From the NCBI RefSeq assembly GCF_958295425.1, contig NC_081142.1, forward strand, positions 19,522,530 through 19,586,529: DNA of 64,000 bases, given 5' to 3'. The notes beneath the pieces were generated by a model, which had not been told where the DNA came from, did not search any database, and saw nothing but the letters and a program-made list of their open reading frames with translations. A program made the position numbers and the translations under genes. Below, piece after piece: positions 31,800-41,420 of the stretch (position 1 is its first letter; each line of letters opens with the position of its first letter). Source of the stretch: Solea solea. Taxonomy: Eukaryota; Chordata; Actinopteri; Pleuronectiformes; Soleidae.

Positions 31800-31985
31800 A
31801 CGCAAATCTATTAATTCAGTGATCAAAAATTATTTGAGGAGATGATTAATACAGCAAATTCATTTTAAAAGACTAATTTCTGGAAAGATAGCAAGACAAT
31901 TGCACATAATGTACTCCGCCTGGCATTTATATTGCTAATTAAATTTGGTCTCTCTGATAATTTGTGGAAGGATTGCTTTTGCCTG
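31800..31985. promoter_or_regulatory. Candidate enhancer block C, homeodomain-site cluster
   Basis: At least eight TAAT/ATTA cores in 185 bp (for example 31810-31815, 31845-31849, 31874-31878, 31936-31941, 31957-31960). It also has 'ttgctaattaaatttggtct' and 'caattgcacataatg'. It ends at a TG tract (31991-32016). Confidence 0.45.
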
Positions 31986-31989
31986 CTCC

Positions 31990-32019
<30 letters not shown>

Positions 32020-32020
<1 letters not shown>

Positions 32021-33425
32021 GTCTTGTAGAGCTGTAAACCAGTGGAGGCAGTGTTGCAGCAGTAAATACACTTCAATCCACTGCAGAGGCTGTCCAACAA
32101 CGCCGGGCTCTTTTCGCCTCCTCGCAAAAAAACCGACGACAACATAACAAAACAAACAAAAAAAACTTGCCGCTCCTCTCCGTCTCCCACTCTGCAACAT
32201 CTTCGCCTTATTTATCTCCCCCCTCCAACACCCACCACATCCTCCCCCCACGACTCCACAGATACAAAAGAGCCAGCAATTAAATTAGACGATAAGGACG
32301 TGAAATAAATCAGTAGGTTATTGATTGATTTGTCTCTCGTGGGGTGGGGTTGAAGGGAGGTGGCGGCTACGTTTTCACAAGAGCAAGCCTCCTCTCTATC
32401 TATCGCTGCCTAATTATTTTGTTTCTTAAAATCAGTCAGATGAGACACCGGGGCTTTCGTAAGACAGACAAAGAGGCATCGCGTTAAAAACAACAAAACA
32501 TCCACATATACACGCGCAGTCCGGGAGACGCGGAGGAATCCGAGGGATTAAGAGAATCATCAGAGAGTGTAAACAACCTGAGAGATGTTTCTGCAGAGTA
32601 GCCTTGGTATCTAACGCGCGCTAAGTGATGGGATGCGGCCTGTTGTCGCTGCTGTTGTTGTTGTTGTCATCCATCAGTGTGGAGGAGCTGATGCTCTCAT
32701 CGAAACAATAGCCGCAGCCGCAGCAGGGTCAATCCAGCCCAAGGTTTGAGTTTCCACGTTTGAAAAGGAAAGTATTCAAACAGAAAGTCAATACAGTGAA
32801 ACATCACAGGCCAAACAACCGTCGGCACAGATACAGTAGCTCGACTTCTGACAGTCAAACATGTAACATATGAAGCTTTGCAATTTTATTTAGTCACATT
32901 TCCCTGTGGAAGAATTCTTAAATGTTGCAGGCATTTAAACTGTAAAAATAATAAGTTAAGAATTGCTATTTTTGATTTCCATTGTCAAGAAGAAGAAGTT
33001 TTTTTCTTTTCTATTTCTTGCAACAATTCATTTGATTATACTTTTAAATTTTAGCTTAAGATCTCTCGACAAATGTGAAGAAAATGAAGCGATAAGTTAT
33101 AAGAAGTTCCACAAATTCGATTTTCTGCAAACTTCTTTTTTGATACAGATTTCTGTCTCTTAAAATATTAGAAGTCAAGTTAGAGCGTCCTATAGATTTC
33201 AAGAAAATGAAATGCGACAAAACTCCAGAGAGCTGTGCATTTTGGGGCCCCCTTAAGCGGACACCTACCCTGGTAAAGATAAAGAATTGCAGAAGAAAAC
33301 TCTTCACCTTTGCCTCAAGAGTCTCAATTTCCCACACAAGAGTGAGAAACACCTTCACATTTTATTTTATCTTCTATTTGGAAATGAAAAGCGAGGCCCA
33401 GGTCGATGGGGAAGAGGCTGTGATG
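32020..33425. other. Non-coding spacer
   Basis: No gene is seen. The frames at 31865-32251 on the minus strand cover C-rich and TG sequence without a domain. 32270-32340 ('agcaattaaattagacgata', 'ggttattgattgatttg') could be a small regulatory element. 32960-33420 is diverged AT-rich sequence. Confidence 0.4.
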
Positions 33426-33429
33426 AGCT

Positions 33430-33690
33430 GAATTTTCACATCCACATCGTTTAAATATAGATTCATTTTTTCAGGCTCAGTTACAAAATGGAGGGAGATT
33501 TCCATACGCGGAATTTACATATTCATCTGTAACAGTTTGGTGCCCCACTTTGGAGTGAAAAAATATCCACTTAGCCATATCGTCTTCAATGATCGAGACT
33601 CATAAGGCCGGCGATGGGCTGAGGGCGAAGGATAACACTAATATGGCCACAGATTTCTATGCAGGACTAGTTAATGCTATTTATCGAGGA
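33430..33690. promoter_or_regulatory. Candidate enhancer block D about 27-28 kb upstream of sox2
   Basis: Repeat-free, with 'cgtttaaatatagattc', 'catattcatctgtaacagtt', 'tcgtcttcaatgatcgagac', 'aacactaatatggccacaga' and 'agttaatgctatttatcgag'. It is well balanced in composition against repeat-rich flanks. Confidence 0.4.
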
Positions 33691-33754
33691 AGGTAGATGA
33701 TCGACTGGCGAGCAGAGAGGAGAAGGGAGGGACGGAGATGGACATTAAGTGGCC

Positions 33755-33920
33755 TTGGGAGTCTGTGGAGGCTGCTTTAAGAGCCAATTACCAGGCTAAT
33801 GGAGTTAATACCAGAGATGAGATGGGCTTGGGAGATGAGACACGAGAGAGAGGAGAGAGCCTGACACGGAGACAAACTCCAGCGGCAAGGACGATTAGCG
33901 TTTGTTAATCTGATGGGCAA
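33755..33920. promoter_or_regulatory. Candidate enhancer block E
   Basis: Contains 'ggctgctttaagagccaatt', 'ccaggctaatggagttaata' and 'acgattagcgtttgttaatc'. It includes a short purine-rich GAGAGAGG run at 33844-33858. Confidence 0.35.
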
Positions 33921-34019
33921 ATCACGACGCATCAAACATACTGTAAAGCACGATGGAAAGGAAACCAAAATGGGAACGGAGGACGGAGGAAACTCGTCGC
34001 ATGGACGCGATCGGTATCC

Positions 34020-34215
34020 GTTTCATGATCCGACATGTTAGGCTGCAGATTAAAAGTGTGATCTCCGGGCTTATGAACGATTTAGCCAATTACCCACATT
34101 ATCTAAAAACGCTTTAATTTGCCATTCAGAGCTGCGACGGGGGCCCTCGCCGCCGTCAATGAGGGTGATTAGAGCCCAGATTGCGGCTTCGAAAAGGCCC
34201 GAAAACATCTGCCGT
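34020..34215. promoter_or_regulatory. Candidate enhancer block F
   Basis: Contains 'gatttagccaattacccaca', 'aacgctttaatttgccattc', 'cgccgtcaatgagggtgatt' and 'agagcccagattgcgg'. It ends about 70 bp before the GGAGA repeat. Confidence 0.4.
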
Positions 34216-34282
34216 CACAGTGACTTGGAGACGTCGACGTAGGATAAAACTCTCCTCTTCAGTGTCAGGGCATCTGATTATT

Positions 34283-34364
34283 GAGGAGAGGAGAGGAGAG
34301 GAGAGGAGAGGAGAGGAGAGGAGAGGAGAGGAGAGGAGAGGAGAGGAGAGGAGAGGAGAGGAGA
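34283..34364. repeat. (GGAGA)16 pentanucleotide microsatellite
   Basis: Eighty-two bases of perfect pentamer repeat, polypurine on the plus strand. It creates open frames of RGEER and LLSSP on the two strands. Confidence 0.95.
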
Positions 34365-34689
34365 AAGAAGAGGTGGGAAGACTTGAGTTGGTCGACTGCC
34401 AGAAAGCTCAGTGTGACAGGGAAGGCCCATCTGTGCTCCCCGACACTCAAGATGGCAGATGTAGAAGCAGATTGATTTTCATTCAGCTGTCATGATACAC
34501 AAGTGGAAAACACACACACGCACACACACTGACACACACACACACACACAGTGGCGTTCAAGAGCTCTGTCAAGTGCCCGGGCTGCTGTTGGCTGTCGGT
34601 CTGCCAAGCTATTTCTCTCCTTCCTGTCATTTCCTCGTTCTCCTTCCCCTCCCCGTCTCTCCCGCTCTCTTCCTCCCTCCGTCGCTCTC

Positions 34690-34845
34690 AACGAGCACTA
34701 GCCGATTTTAAACGCCACATCTGGCGCTCAAATTAAATCATTTACAGTCCATAGAGAGAAGCGGCATTTAGTGACAATACAGCCGGTGGGGAATCAGTGT
34801 GTTTTCTCCTCCGGCATCTGATTAGATGTCATCGCGTCGCTGTTC
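34690..34845. promoter_or_regulatory. Candidate enhancer block G
   Basis: Repeat-free, with 'ccgattttaaacgccacatc', 'ctcaaattaaatcatttaca', 'gtgacaatacagccgg' and 'atctgattagatgtcatcgc'. It lies just after a CT-rich and CA-rich stretch (34510-34680). Confidence 0.35.
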
Positions 34846-34849
34846 AGAT

Positions 34850-35780
34850 GTGCGAAACGTGTTTTCTTGCCTCATGTTATAAATCGGAGGGCTTGAGGAT
34901 GTCATGGAGGGAGCTGTTCATCTGGTGGCATCGCCTCTGACACCTGCACGCCTTTCTCTGCGTGTCACGGCTTCCATATGTGGGCCTCTTAACTTCAGCA
35001 GAGTGTGTGTGTGTGTTTGGCAACACATACAGTAGCTCCGCGGCTGAAGGTTACAAGAAGCGGCGTCTTCCACAAACAAGGTCGCCAGGGTGTTGGCTTA
35101 AAGTGATAAAGTGCAAATGGGATTCGAAGTCATCAGCCTTTGAGCTGAACACGATTTGAACTGCAATTTGCGGAAGCTGGTCACCTCTAAGTTTTAATGT
35201 GTACAACTCTGGAGCAGAAGAAGAAGATGTTTTCATGGAAACATCCCATAGGTCAAAACGTCTCGACTCGAGAAAAATACTGTGTATGAGGTTTGTTGAA
35301 TGGCAGGACAATGTCAAAACAGTGCGAACCATTATTTGATATAAATTGGTGTCAACACAAACTGCCCCAGAGACACGTAGGACTTGTTAGTGTTCCTATA
35401 CATCTGAGGGGACCATTTATCATGTAACACCACATTCCACTCAATACTTTCCGAGTAAGGTTTTCTGTACGGAGTGGCTTAGGCATTCTGCTTGTGCTTG
35501 TGTGTACATTCATGCTAAAAATGAGGGCGAGTTTCAGTCCACACATTTGTTCTTGATTCCATTCCAGTGAGGATAGAACCAGAGATGAGGAAAACATGGC
35601 ACTGGTGCGAGGTGGTGAAGCAAGTGTCTCTGTTAACATACTGTACTGTACTGTTAACTCTCAGATACAGAGAGAATGAATCAGTCTTAGGGCCGGTTCA
35701 AACTTTCTGTGTACGCAGGTGTGCAGAAACTAATGCGTGCACACCTCCGGTTTGACATGTGTCGACTGTGCATCCTCTCT
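34850..35780. other. Non-coding spacer, no gene recognised
   Basis: Two adjacent minus-strand frames (35051-35332 and 35352-35639, both about 90 codons) look longer than chance in AT-balanced sequence but show no domain that I recognise. They may belong to a decayed repeat. Confidence 0.4.
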
Positions 35781-35783
35781 CAG

Positions 35784-36212
35784 TACATTTACATGCACAG
35801 CTTAGTCTGAGTCAAAAGTGTACATGCGGAAGTGACATTTGTGTCCACCTCCATAGGTGGCGCTGTATCCCTCTATAAGCTAGTGCTATTGAATCAGTTT
35901 CCTGTTGACTTTTCTTACATGAGATCTTTTGAGATAGGTATTTTGCTCTAGTTGATGCCGTGGTATTATTACTGCAGATTATACGTCGCCTCCTTATGCT
36001 TCTGCGTCAAAGATCGGGGAGGAAATGTTGGTGTCCGCTTAAGTGTAAACATGCAGGATTAATCAGACTTGGAATTTAATTATATAGATATGTCCATCTA
36101 ACTCGGAATAGATTGATCGTTTACTCGAACGCACATGTTTACATGACACTCAGAAAACCAAACTATTGTCTTAGTCTGACTAGAATCGGACTTTTAACAT
36201 GTGAGTAAACGC
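35784..36212 (-). mobile_element. MITE with 'tttacatg' ends (inverted copy of 43218-43709)
   Basis: Its blocks 'ggtggcgctgtatccctcta', 'taagctagtgctattgaatc', 'agtttcctgttgac' and 'ttgtcttagtctgactagaa' are the reverse complement of blocks in the element at 43218-43709. The ends carry TTTACATG-type inverted repeats. It is about 430 bp with no coding capacity. Confidence 0.7.
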
Positions 36213-36529
36213 ACCGACTGTGGGACGACATTGTCCAGTCCAGTTGGTGGCAAACTCTTGTTATGGGCAAAAGAAATGAAAAAGAAGACACTGAAGAGAC
36301 AGGACATAGACTGACCTGGACCCTTGTTTAAGCATGAATGTAACTGTAAGCATGTGCATGAATGAGGAAAAAGTTGCACTCTGTGGAAGTAGAAGTTGGT
36401 GAGTATGACCTGATAACTTGTCCATTAAGATCCAGAATTTTAAATTCATTTCAAGTAAAATGATAGTCACACTCCTGTTATAACACACTGGTTAATGCAA
36501 GAGCACAAACCAAAATATGTCTCCACTGT
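36213..36529. other. Spacer, nothing seen
   Basis: Short unique sequence. Minus-strand frames here lack any domain. Confidence 0.4.
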
Positions 36530-36805
36530 CACAAATGAGAACACTAATAACACTGGGGTTCTGTCAATCAGCTAACACTGGTGCTAATAAAACATTCCAC
36601 TCCGTGCTAATCACATTCAGCTGCCATTAACCGACGCTGTGACAGTGGCCGACATTCAAGTCCTAATAAAATCATAAAACATTTTCTCTCTTTTGCCTCG
36701 GGAAATTGGAAAGCATGTCATGTCAGAGATGTTGGGAGTTTCTGATAGGAGGCCATTGACTTGTAGCTCGGCCGGGGGAACAGATCAACTCCTGTGAATT
36801 CGCTG
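36530..36805. promoter_or_regulatory. Candidate enhancer about 30 kb upstream of sox2
   Basis: Repeat-free block with four regularly spaced 'ctaat' cores (36544, 36574, 36607, 36662), 'gctgccattaaccgacgctg', 'gaggccattgacttgtagct' and 'cgctgtaaaatatggg'. Confidence 0.4.
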
Positions 36806-36984
36806 TAAAATATGGGACTGGTGGTCATCCATCATTATGGTCAGACGGCACAGGCCTTTGTTTGTCCCACACTGGTCTGCACTGGACTGGTCTGGCTACT
36901 GGAAGGACGGTGATGTGTGTGTGTGTGTGTGTTGGGTGAGAGGGAGAAAAAGACAGCTGTAACAGAAACAGTGTGAAACAGAAA

Positions 36985-36987
<3 letters not shown>

Positions 36988-37047
<60 letters not shown>

Positions 37048-37048
37048 G
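36988..37048. repeat. (TG)n(AG)n compound microsatellite
   Basis: TG at 36988-37026 passes into GA to 37048. A separate TG tract lies at 36912-36931. Confidence 0.9.
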
Positions 37049-37191
37049 GCAGTTGACCTGGTGTCAATTAGGAGCCAATATCTTTCCATTCCCTGGGGGC
37101 GAGAGTGACTCTGAAACATTAAATCATTTCATTCACTTCAAACCGATCCTGCTGTTTCCGCTCTCACACTGTTTGAATCTGAAACCTCCTG

Positions 37192-37243
37192 CTCCTCCTC
37201 CTCCTCCTCCTCCTCCTCCTCCTCCTCCTCCTCCTCCTCCTCC
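37192..37243. repeat. (CTC)17 trinucleotide repeat
   Basis: About 52 bases of CTC repeat ending in CCCCTGCTGCTGCTG. It gives poly-Pro and poly-Gly frames on the two strands (36990-37343 and 37133-37405), which I do not regard as genes. Confidence 0.9.
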
Positions 37244-37642
37244 CCCTGCTGCTGCTGCATGTGCTGGTCCGTTCACATTTTCAGTAAAACTAACACTGTG
37301 GATCAAAGTAGCTCGAATCCCAAAGGACGAGACGCCACAGTGACGCTTTTGTTGAGCAGGTAAAATGACAATGACACTCCCTGAGGTTCTTTTGGTTAAT
37401 TTCATTTAACAGGACAACCAATAAACTCCCCATGTCTATGAACTAGTACAGTAGGTGACAAAGTTTAAAGAAATAAACCTCAAATGCAGCTCTCCCATGT
37501 AGCAATTTATCTAAGGATGGTTTTCAATGGGATTGAATGGGAAGTGAAGTTATGTACCAAAGAAAAAGTGGCTCATGTGCTGTGTGTGGATCTAAATCCA
37601 GGTAATGGCATTATTTAAACTGTTCACTGCGAAAACAGGTGA

Positions 37643-37720
37643 TTATTCAATCAATCAAACTTTATTTATGTGGCATTTTCGTGCAAGGCAAAGCAACACA
37701 AAGTGCTTCACGGGATAAAA
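37643..37720 (-). repeat. 3' tail of a LINE/SINE, minus orientation
   Basis: 'caatcaatcaaactttattt' followed by 'ggcaaagcaacacaaagtgc' is the reverse complement of a common teleost retroelement 3' end (AAATAAAGTTTGATTGATTG). Confidence 0.5.
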
Positions 37721-38635
37721 ACATGATTAAAGAAAGCAACACATCGGCTCCCACACACTCACTCAACCAACCAACGACCGCTTCAGCCGTCAAAAGGCTA
37801 CTATTACAAAGTGAAAAAGTGAGGGAAAGAAGAGAGGAAAGGAGGAGACGCTATCATGGAACAGCTGCGAGGGAAAACACCGGTGGCTAAAATACTAACG
37901 GGTGATCTGAACAGGAGGTAAAAGAGAAATAGTAACAGATAAAATAGATAATGCAATAGATCAGTAAATCAGAATTTGTTTGAGATCGTCACTCGCCGCC
38001 CAGAGCTCGACTCATCAGACGATCACTGACAGACGCAACCGTCTCAAACGTGACCGATGATTGGAGACAGTCTTTCAGTCAGACAAGTTGCTTTTAGGTT
38101 TCTATGAAGCAAGGGCTTGTTGTTTTTGTGCCGCACCTTTCCCTCTGAACTGTCATGTCAATGGTCAGAGTCTCCCATCACACTGCAGGGTTAGCCGTGA
38201 AGCTGAGGTTCAGAAAGGCTGTTAATTGAATTATTGATCACTGTACAAAATACCCTCTAATATTAATATAACTTGAGCAACCCCACGAGGGGAGCTTTTC
38301 TCTGTGTGTCGTCTCCTGCTCCTGATTTCGACAGATGCCGTGTGTCATTTCCAGCACTCGTCGTGTGACACGCGACGCATGTTGACGCGCTTTAGCTAAA
38401 GATCTGTTGACAGAAAGCTGCCGTTTAAAGTGGCGAGATGTGATAACGTACCAACACAAGATCAAGCTCTCAAGAGCAGTAATTAGAGCAAACTGGAGAC
38501 GTGGGAAAAAAAAACGTCATATTAGTGAAGTAACATGTTTTTTATTGATTCTGTGTGTGTTAAGACAAGTTCCTCACTCTCTCACACACACACACACACT
38601 TTTAGAAAGTATCACACACACACATGCACACACTC
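37721..38635. other. Non-coding spacer, no gene seen
   Basis: Unique sequence without a recognisable element. A CA tract lies at 38583-38599 and another at 38611-38620. Confidence 0.4.
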
Positions 38636-38637
38636 TT

Positions 38638-38790
38638 AGGCTTTGTTGAACTTCATGCAAATTCTCTGAAAGTGATTTAGTAATAAATCCCATATTTCCG
38701 ATCGTTGTTTGTTGGTGGCAGACTCCAAATGAGCTTTCCCATAAAATCCGCTCTGACAAAATGTGACAAACTATTGTTGTCCTTTGTCTC
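38638..38790. promoter_or_regulatory. Candidate SOX/POU enhancer about 33 kb upstream of sox2
   Basis: A SOX site CTTTGTT (38641-38647) lies 7 bp before a perfect octamer ATGCAAAT (38655-38662). Two more SOX-type sites, ATTGTT (38773-38778) and CTTTGTC (38782-38788), close the block. Between them are 'agtgatttagtaataaatcc' and 'ccgatcgttgtttgttgg'. SOX2 with a POU partner commonly binds such site pairs, so the block may be an autoregulatory enhancer. The 7-bp spacing is wider than the classic composite site. Confidence 0.45.
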
Positions 38791-38898
38791 CATATCACTC
38801 TAATCCTCTTTCACTCTCTCCCTCTGTCTATGCCTCTCCCTCATCCCTCCATCCACACTCCCCAACCGCAGCGAGAGGCCTCAGTACTGACCGCTGTG

Positions 38899-38900
<2 letters not shown>

Positions 38901-38939
<39 letters not shown>
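38901..38939. repeat. (CA)19 microsatellite
   Basis: Thirty-nine pure bases of CA. Confidence 0.95.
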
Positions 38940-38942
<3 letters not shown>

Positions 38943-39089
38943 CACAGTGTGGGAGGCTAAGCTGTGTGGTCACATTTTACACACGTGTGTGTGTGTGTCC
39001 GTGTTAAATGGAGAGCTGGACTCTGGGCGTCAGTGGGTTTAGGCTGTTGGCCATTTTGTGCATGTGTGTGTGTTTTCTGGGGGAAAAAA

Positions 39090-39255
39090 AACACCTTGTG
39101 GAGACCAAAAACCTGGTCCCTAATGAGACAGAACCTCATTTCTGAGGAACTGTTAAATAAAGTTTAAGGCTAGGATTTGAATTGTGGTTAGGTTAAGGTT
39201 AAAGTTACACATTTAACTGGTTATGGTTAAGGTAAGGGATAACGGCACAGTCATG
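39090..39255. repeat. Copy of the 'cagaacctcatttc' dispersed repeat
   Basis: 'ggtccctaatgagacagaac', 'ctcatttctgaggaactgtt', 'ggttaggttaaggttaaag' and 'ggttatggttaaggta' match the pair at 24848-25270. It is followed directly by a TG tract. Confidence 0.6.
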
Positions 39256-39261
39256 GTACAA

Positions 39262-39264
<3 letters not shown>

Positions 39265-39302
<38 letters not shown>

Positions 39303-39445
39303 GTTGTATGTGGGTCCTTGTGAGGACCAAACAAATGTACAAAACAGAGACATTTTGTGTGGTTCTCACAACTTTAAAGGACTTTTTTGAAGTTAAGGCC
39401 TTGATTTAGGAGGGAATGCATTACTGTATGTCTATGAATGTCCTC
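39265..39445. repeat. TG tract plus a copy of the 220-bp repeat
   Basis: Pure TG at 39265-39301, then 'gtgggtccttgtgaggacca', 'cagagacattttgtgtgg', 'gggaatgcattactgtatgt' and 'ctatgaatgtcctcggtaag', the reverse of the 19695-20515 family. A second TG tract lies at 39603-39632. Confidence 0.55.
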
Positions 39446-39600
39446 GGTAAGAGCGCTGCATGAGAATGTGTGTGTGTGTACAGTAGGTGGACTTGGCTGG
39501 ACTTGGAAGAGGGAGAACAGAATCGGGGTATATTCTGTGCATGTGTGCAACTTGTTGGCACTTTTACAGGTTAATTGGGGACACAACTTGCATGCCTGCA

Positions 39601-39634
<34 letters not shown>

Positions 39635-40211
39635 TGGCCGTTGTTGTAGGTATGCTGCAGATCAGTCTAAGCCTTAAAACCCATTGTTGTGCAATAAACC
39701 CATCCTCTCTCTCTCTCTCATCTCTCCCAACCTCTTTGTTTGACAGTCTATCCATGCTTGTGCCAATAATATGCACATGTACTGTGGTCTAACTCTCTGC
39801 AACACACGACACAACTGTAGACTCTTTTTTTTTTTAAATCAAGATATGAAAAACAAACAGAACATACACGGATTGTTAGATTTCAGAGAAAAAGACACAG
39901 ATAGTGAGTGTGTGTTGTCACAGAACAGCCACAAATGGCACGAATAAGCTGCTATATAACTGTGTCAATGGTTGGCTCTCTCTCCGTCTATGACTCTAGC
40001 TGTGAAGACTACAGTAAATACAGAAAAGGAAACAATAATGCTGTTGTGACCATTCAACTACCAAAAAAAAAGACCTCGCAAAATGCAGTCTTTGAATGAC
40101 GAGTCTTTTGTTTAAGGATCCAACAACAACACATTCAATTAGGAATATGTGACACCTCTGATAACTTTGAATGACACAAGCTCAGCGTCAGAGTCTGTGC
40201 TTTTAGCAGCG
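39446..40211. other. Non-coding spacer, no gene seen
   Basis: Frames here are TG/CT-repeat derived or short. Nothing else is recognised. Confidence 0.4.
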
Positions 40212-40312
40212 CTTATCCAATCCAATCCAGCTCAACTTTATTTATAAAGCACTTTGAAAGCAAACACAGCTGAAACAAAGTGCTTTCAATAACAAATAAA
40301 GTATGAAAAACA
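40212..40312 (-). repeat. Retroelement 3' tail, minus orientation
   Basis: 'aatccaatccagctcaactt' then 'tatttataaagcactttgaa' and 'ctgaaacaaagtgctttcaa' match the tail class seen at 37643 and are typical of teleost retroelement 3' ends. Confidence 0.5.
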
Positions 40313-40512
40313 TTAGACCTAAAAACAAACAATAAAACAATAAAATACAAGTGAACAGTCCATTATTGGTGCAAGTATCGGCAGTTAGAAGTCAACATTT
40401 TCACTGTTCTTTTCACTTTAGCCTCTACAGGGACTGAAAACGGTGCTCATGAAACTGTGGAAACTGGACTCAAACTGGTGATTTAACAGATTTAACACGA
40501 CAATTATTTAAA

Positions 40513-40690
40513 GCAGTGTTTCTCAAAGACTGGGTCAGGACCCACAGGTGGGTCACCTGAGATTTTTTTGGAGGGTCCCAAAACAAAATAGCTTTTTCCA
40601 GTATAGGTTTTACAGTAAATGTTAAATTAGGCACAAATTTGCTCCTGTCACAATTTACATAATATAGTTCGGTAAACACTGATTTAACAG
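40513..40690. repeat. hAT-like element end
   Basis: 'cagtgtttctcaaagactgg' and 'cacaggtgggtcacctgaga' match the well-known hAT terminal sequence 'cagtggttctcaaactggggt'. Only one end is clear. Confidence 0.5.
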
Positions 40691-41129
40691 ATTTAGTGGA
40701 TGCATTATATAATAATAATAGTATACATTGATTTTAGGTAACAAAATAGTGATCCAATAGCTAGTAATAAAAAGTTCTGACCAAAGCTATGCACACAAAC
40801 ACTGTGGGTGAATGTTGAATAATATCTAATGTGTTGTCGTACACTGAGAAAAAGATTCTCTCTCTCTCTCTCTCTGGAAGGATTTATTGAATAATACATT
40901 TAAAACAATTAACAGGACGCATCAGATAAATACGTTCACACAACACAAAACTGAACCTAATTATTCACTACTGATTAGTGCTTGTTTATTGTCATTTAAA
41001 CCACTGTATTCAGATTAAAAACACAGATCTACAAAATTACTTGTAGTACAACGTCTTTCTTTTTTGGGGGGGCACAAATACAAAAGTGCCAACAAGTTTG
41101 TGTTCACTCCCGGGAAAAATCCCCACGGT
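40691..41129. other. AT-rich spacer, no gene seen
   Basis: Contains a short CT tract at 40856-40875. Otherwise AT-rich and featureless. Confidence 0.4.
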
Positions 41130-41420
41130 TGCTGTGAAGTCTCTCCTCATTGATAAAATAATGCCTCGCTGATTGTTGTGGATTTAGAGCTTGTTGCATT
41201 TGATCGGAGTCCGGCTGATATCGGAACCGCAGACGGGCTTAGCTCTCAGAGCCAAATCCCTCAATAACCACTCCTACACCACCCACAACAAAGAGAGGCA
41301 GCCGGCACAAGTAAACAAACGCAGGGAGAAAAATATCATCTGAAGACCCCCTCACATCTGAGTGAAGTAACGCCGCTGAATGTTCGCTATTGATGCCTTT
41401 GAAGACGCGCGCTGTTTGTC
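41130..41420. promoter_or_regulatory. Possible enhancer about 35 kb upstream of sox2
   Basis: GC-balanced unique block with 'ctcctcattgataaaataat', 'gctgattgttgtggattta', 'gttgcatttgatcggagtcc', 'ggctgatatcggaaccg' and 'gttcgctattgatgcctttg'. Only composition and ATTG/TTGAT cores support it. Confidence 0.3.

Noticed and set aside
34181..34495. 104-codon frame with RGEER repeats
   Set aside because: Generated by the (GGAGA)16 repeat.
35051..35639. Two adjacent minus-strand frames as a possible gene
   Set aside because: They are in different frames with no recognisable domain or splice sites that I can defend. They are left as an unexplained spacer.
36990..37405. Poly-proline and poly-glycine frames on opposite strands
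   Set aside because: Generated by the (CTC)17 repeat.
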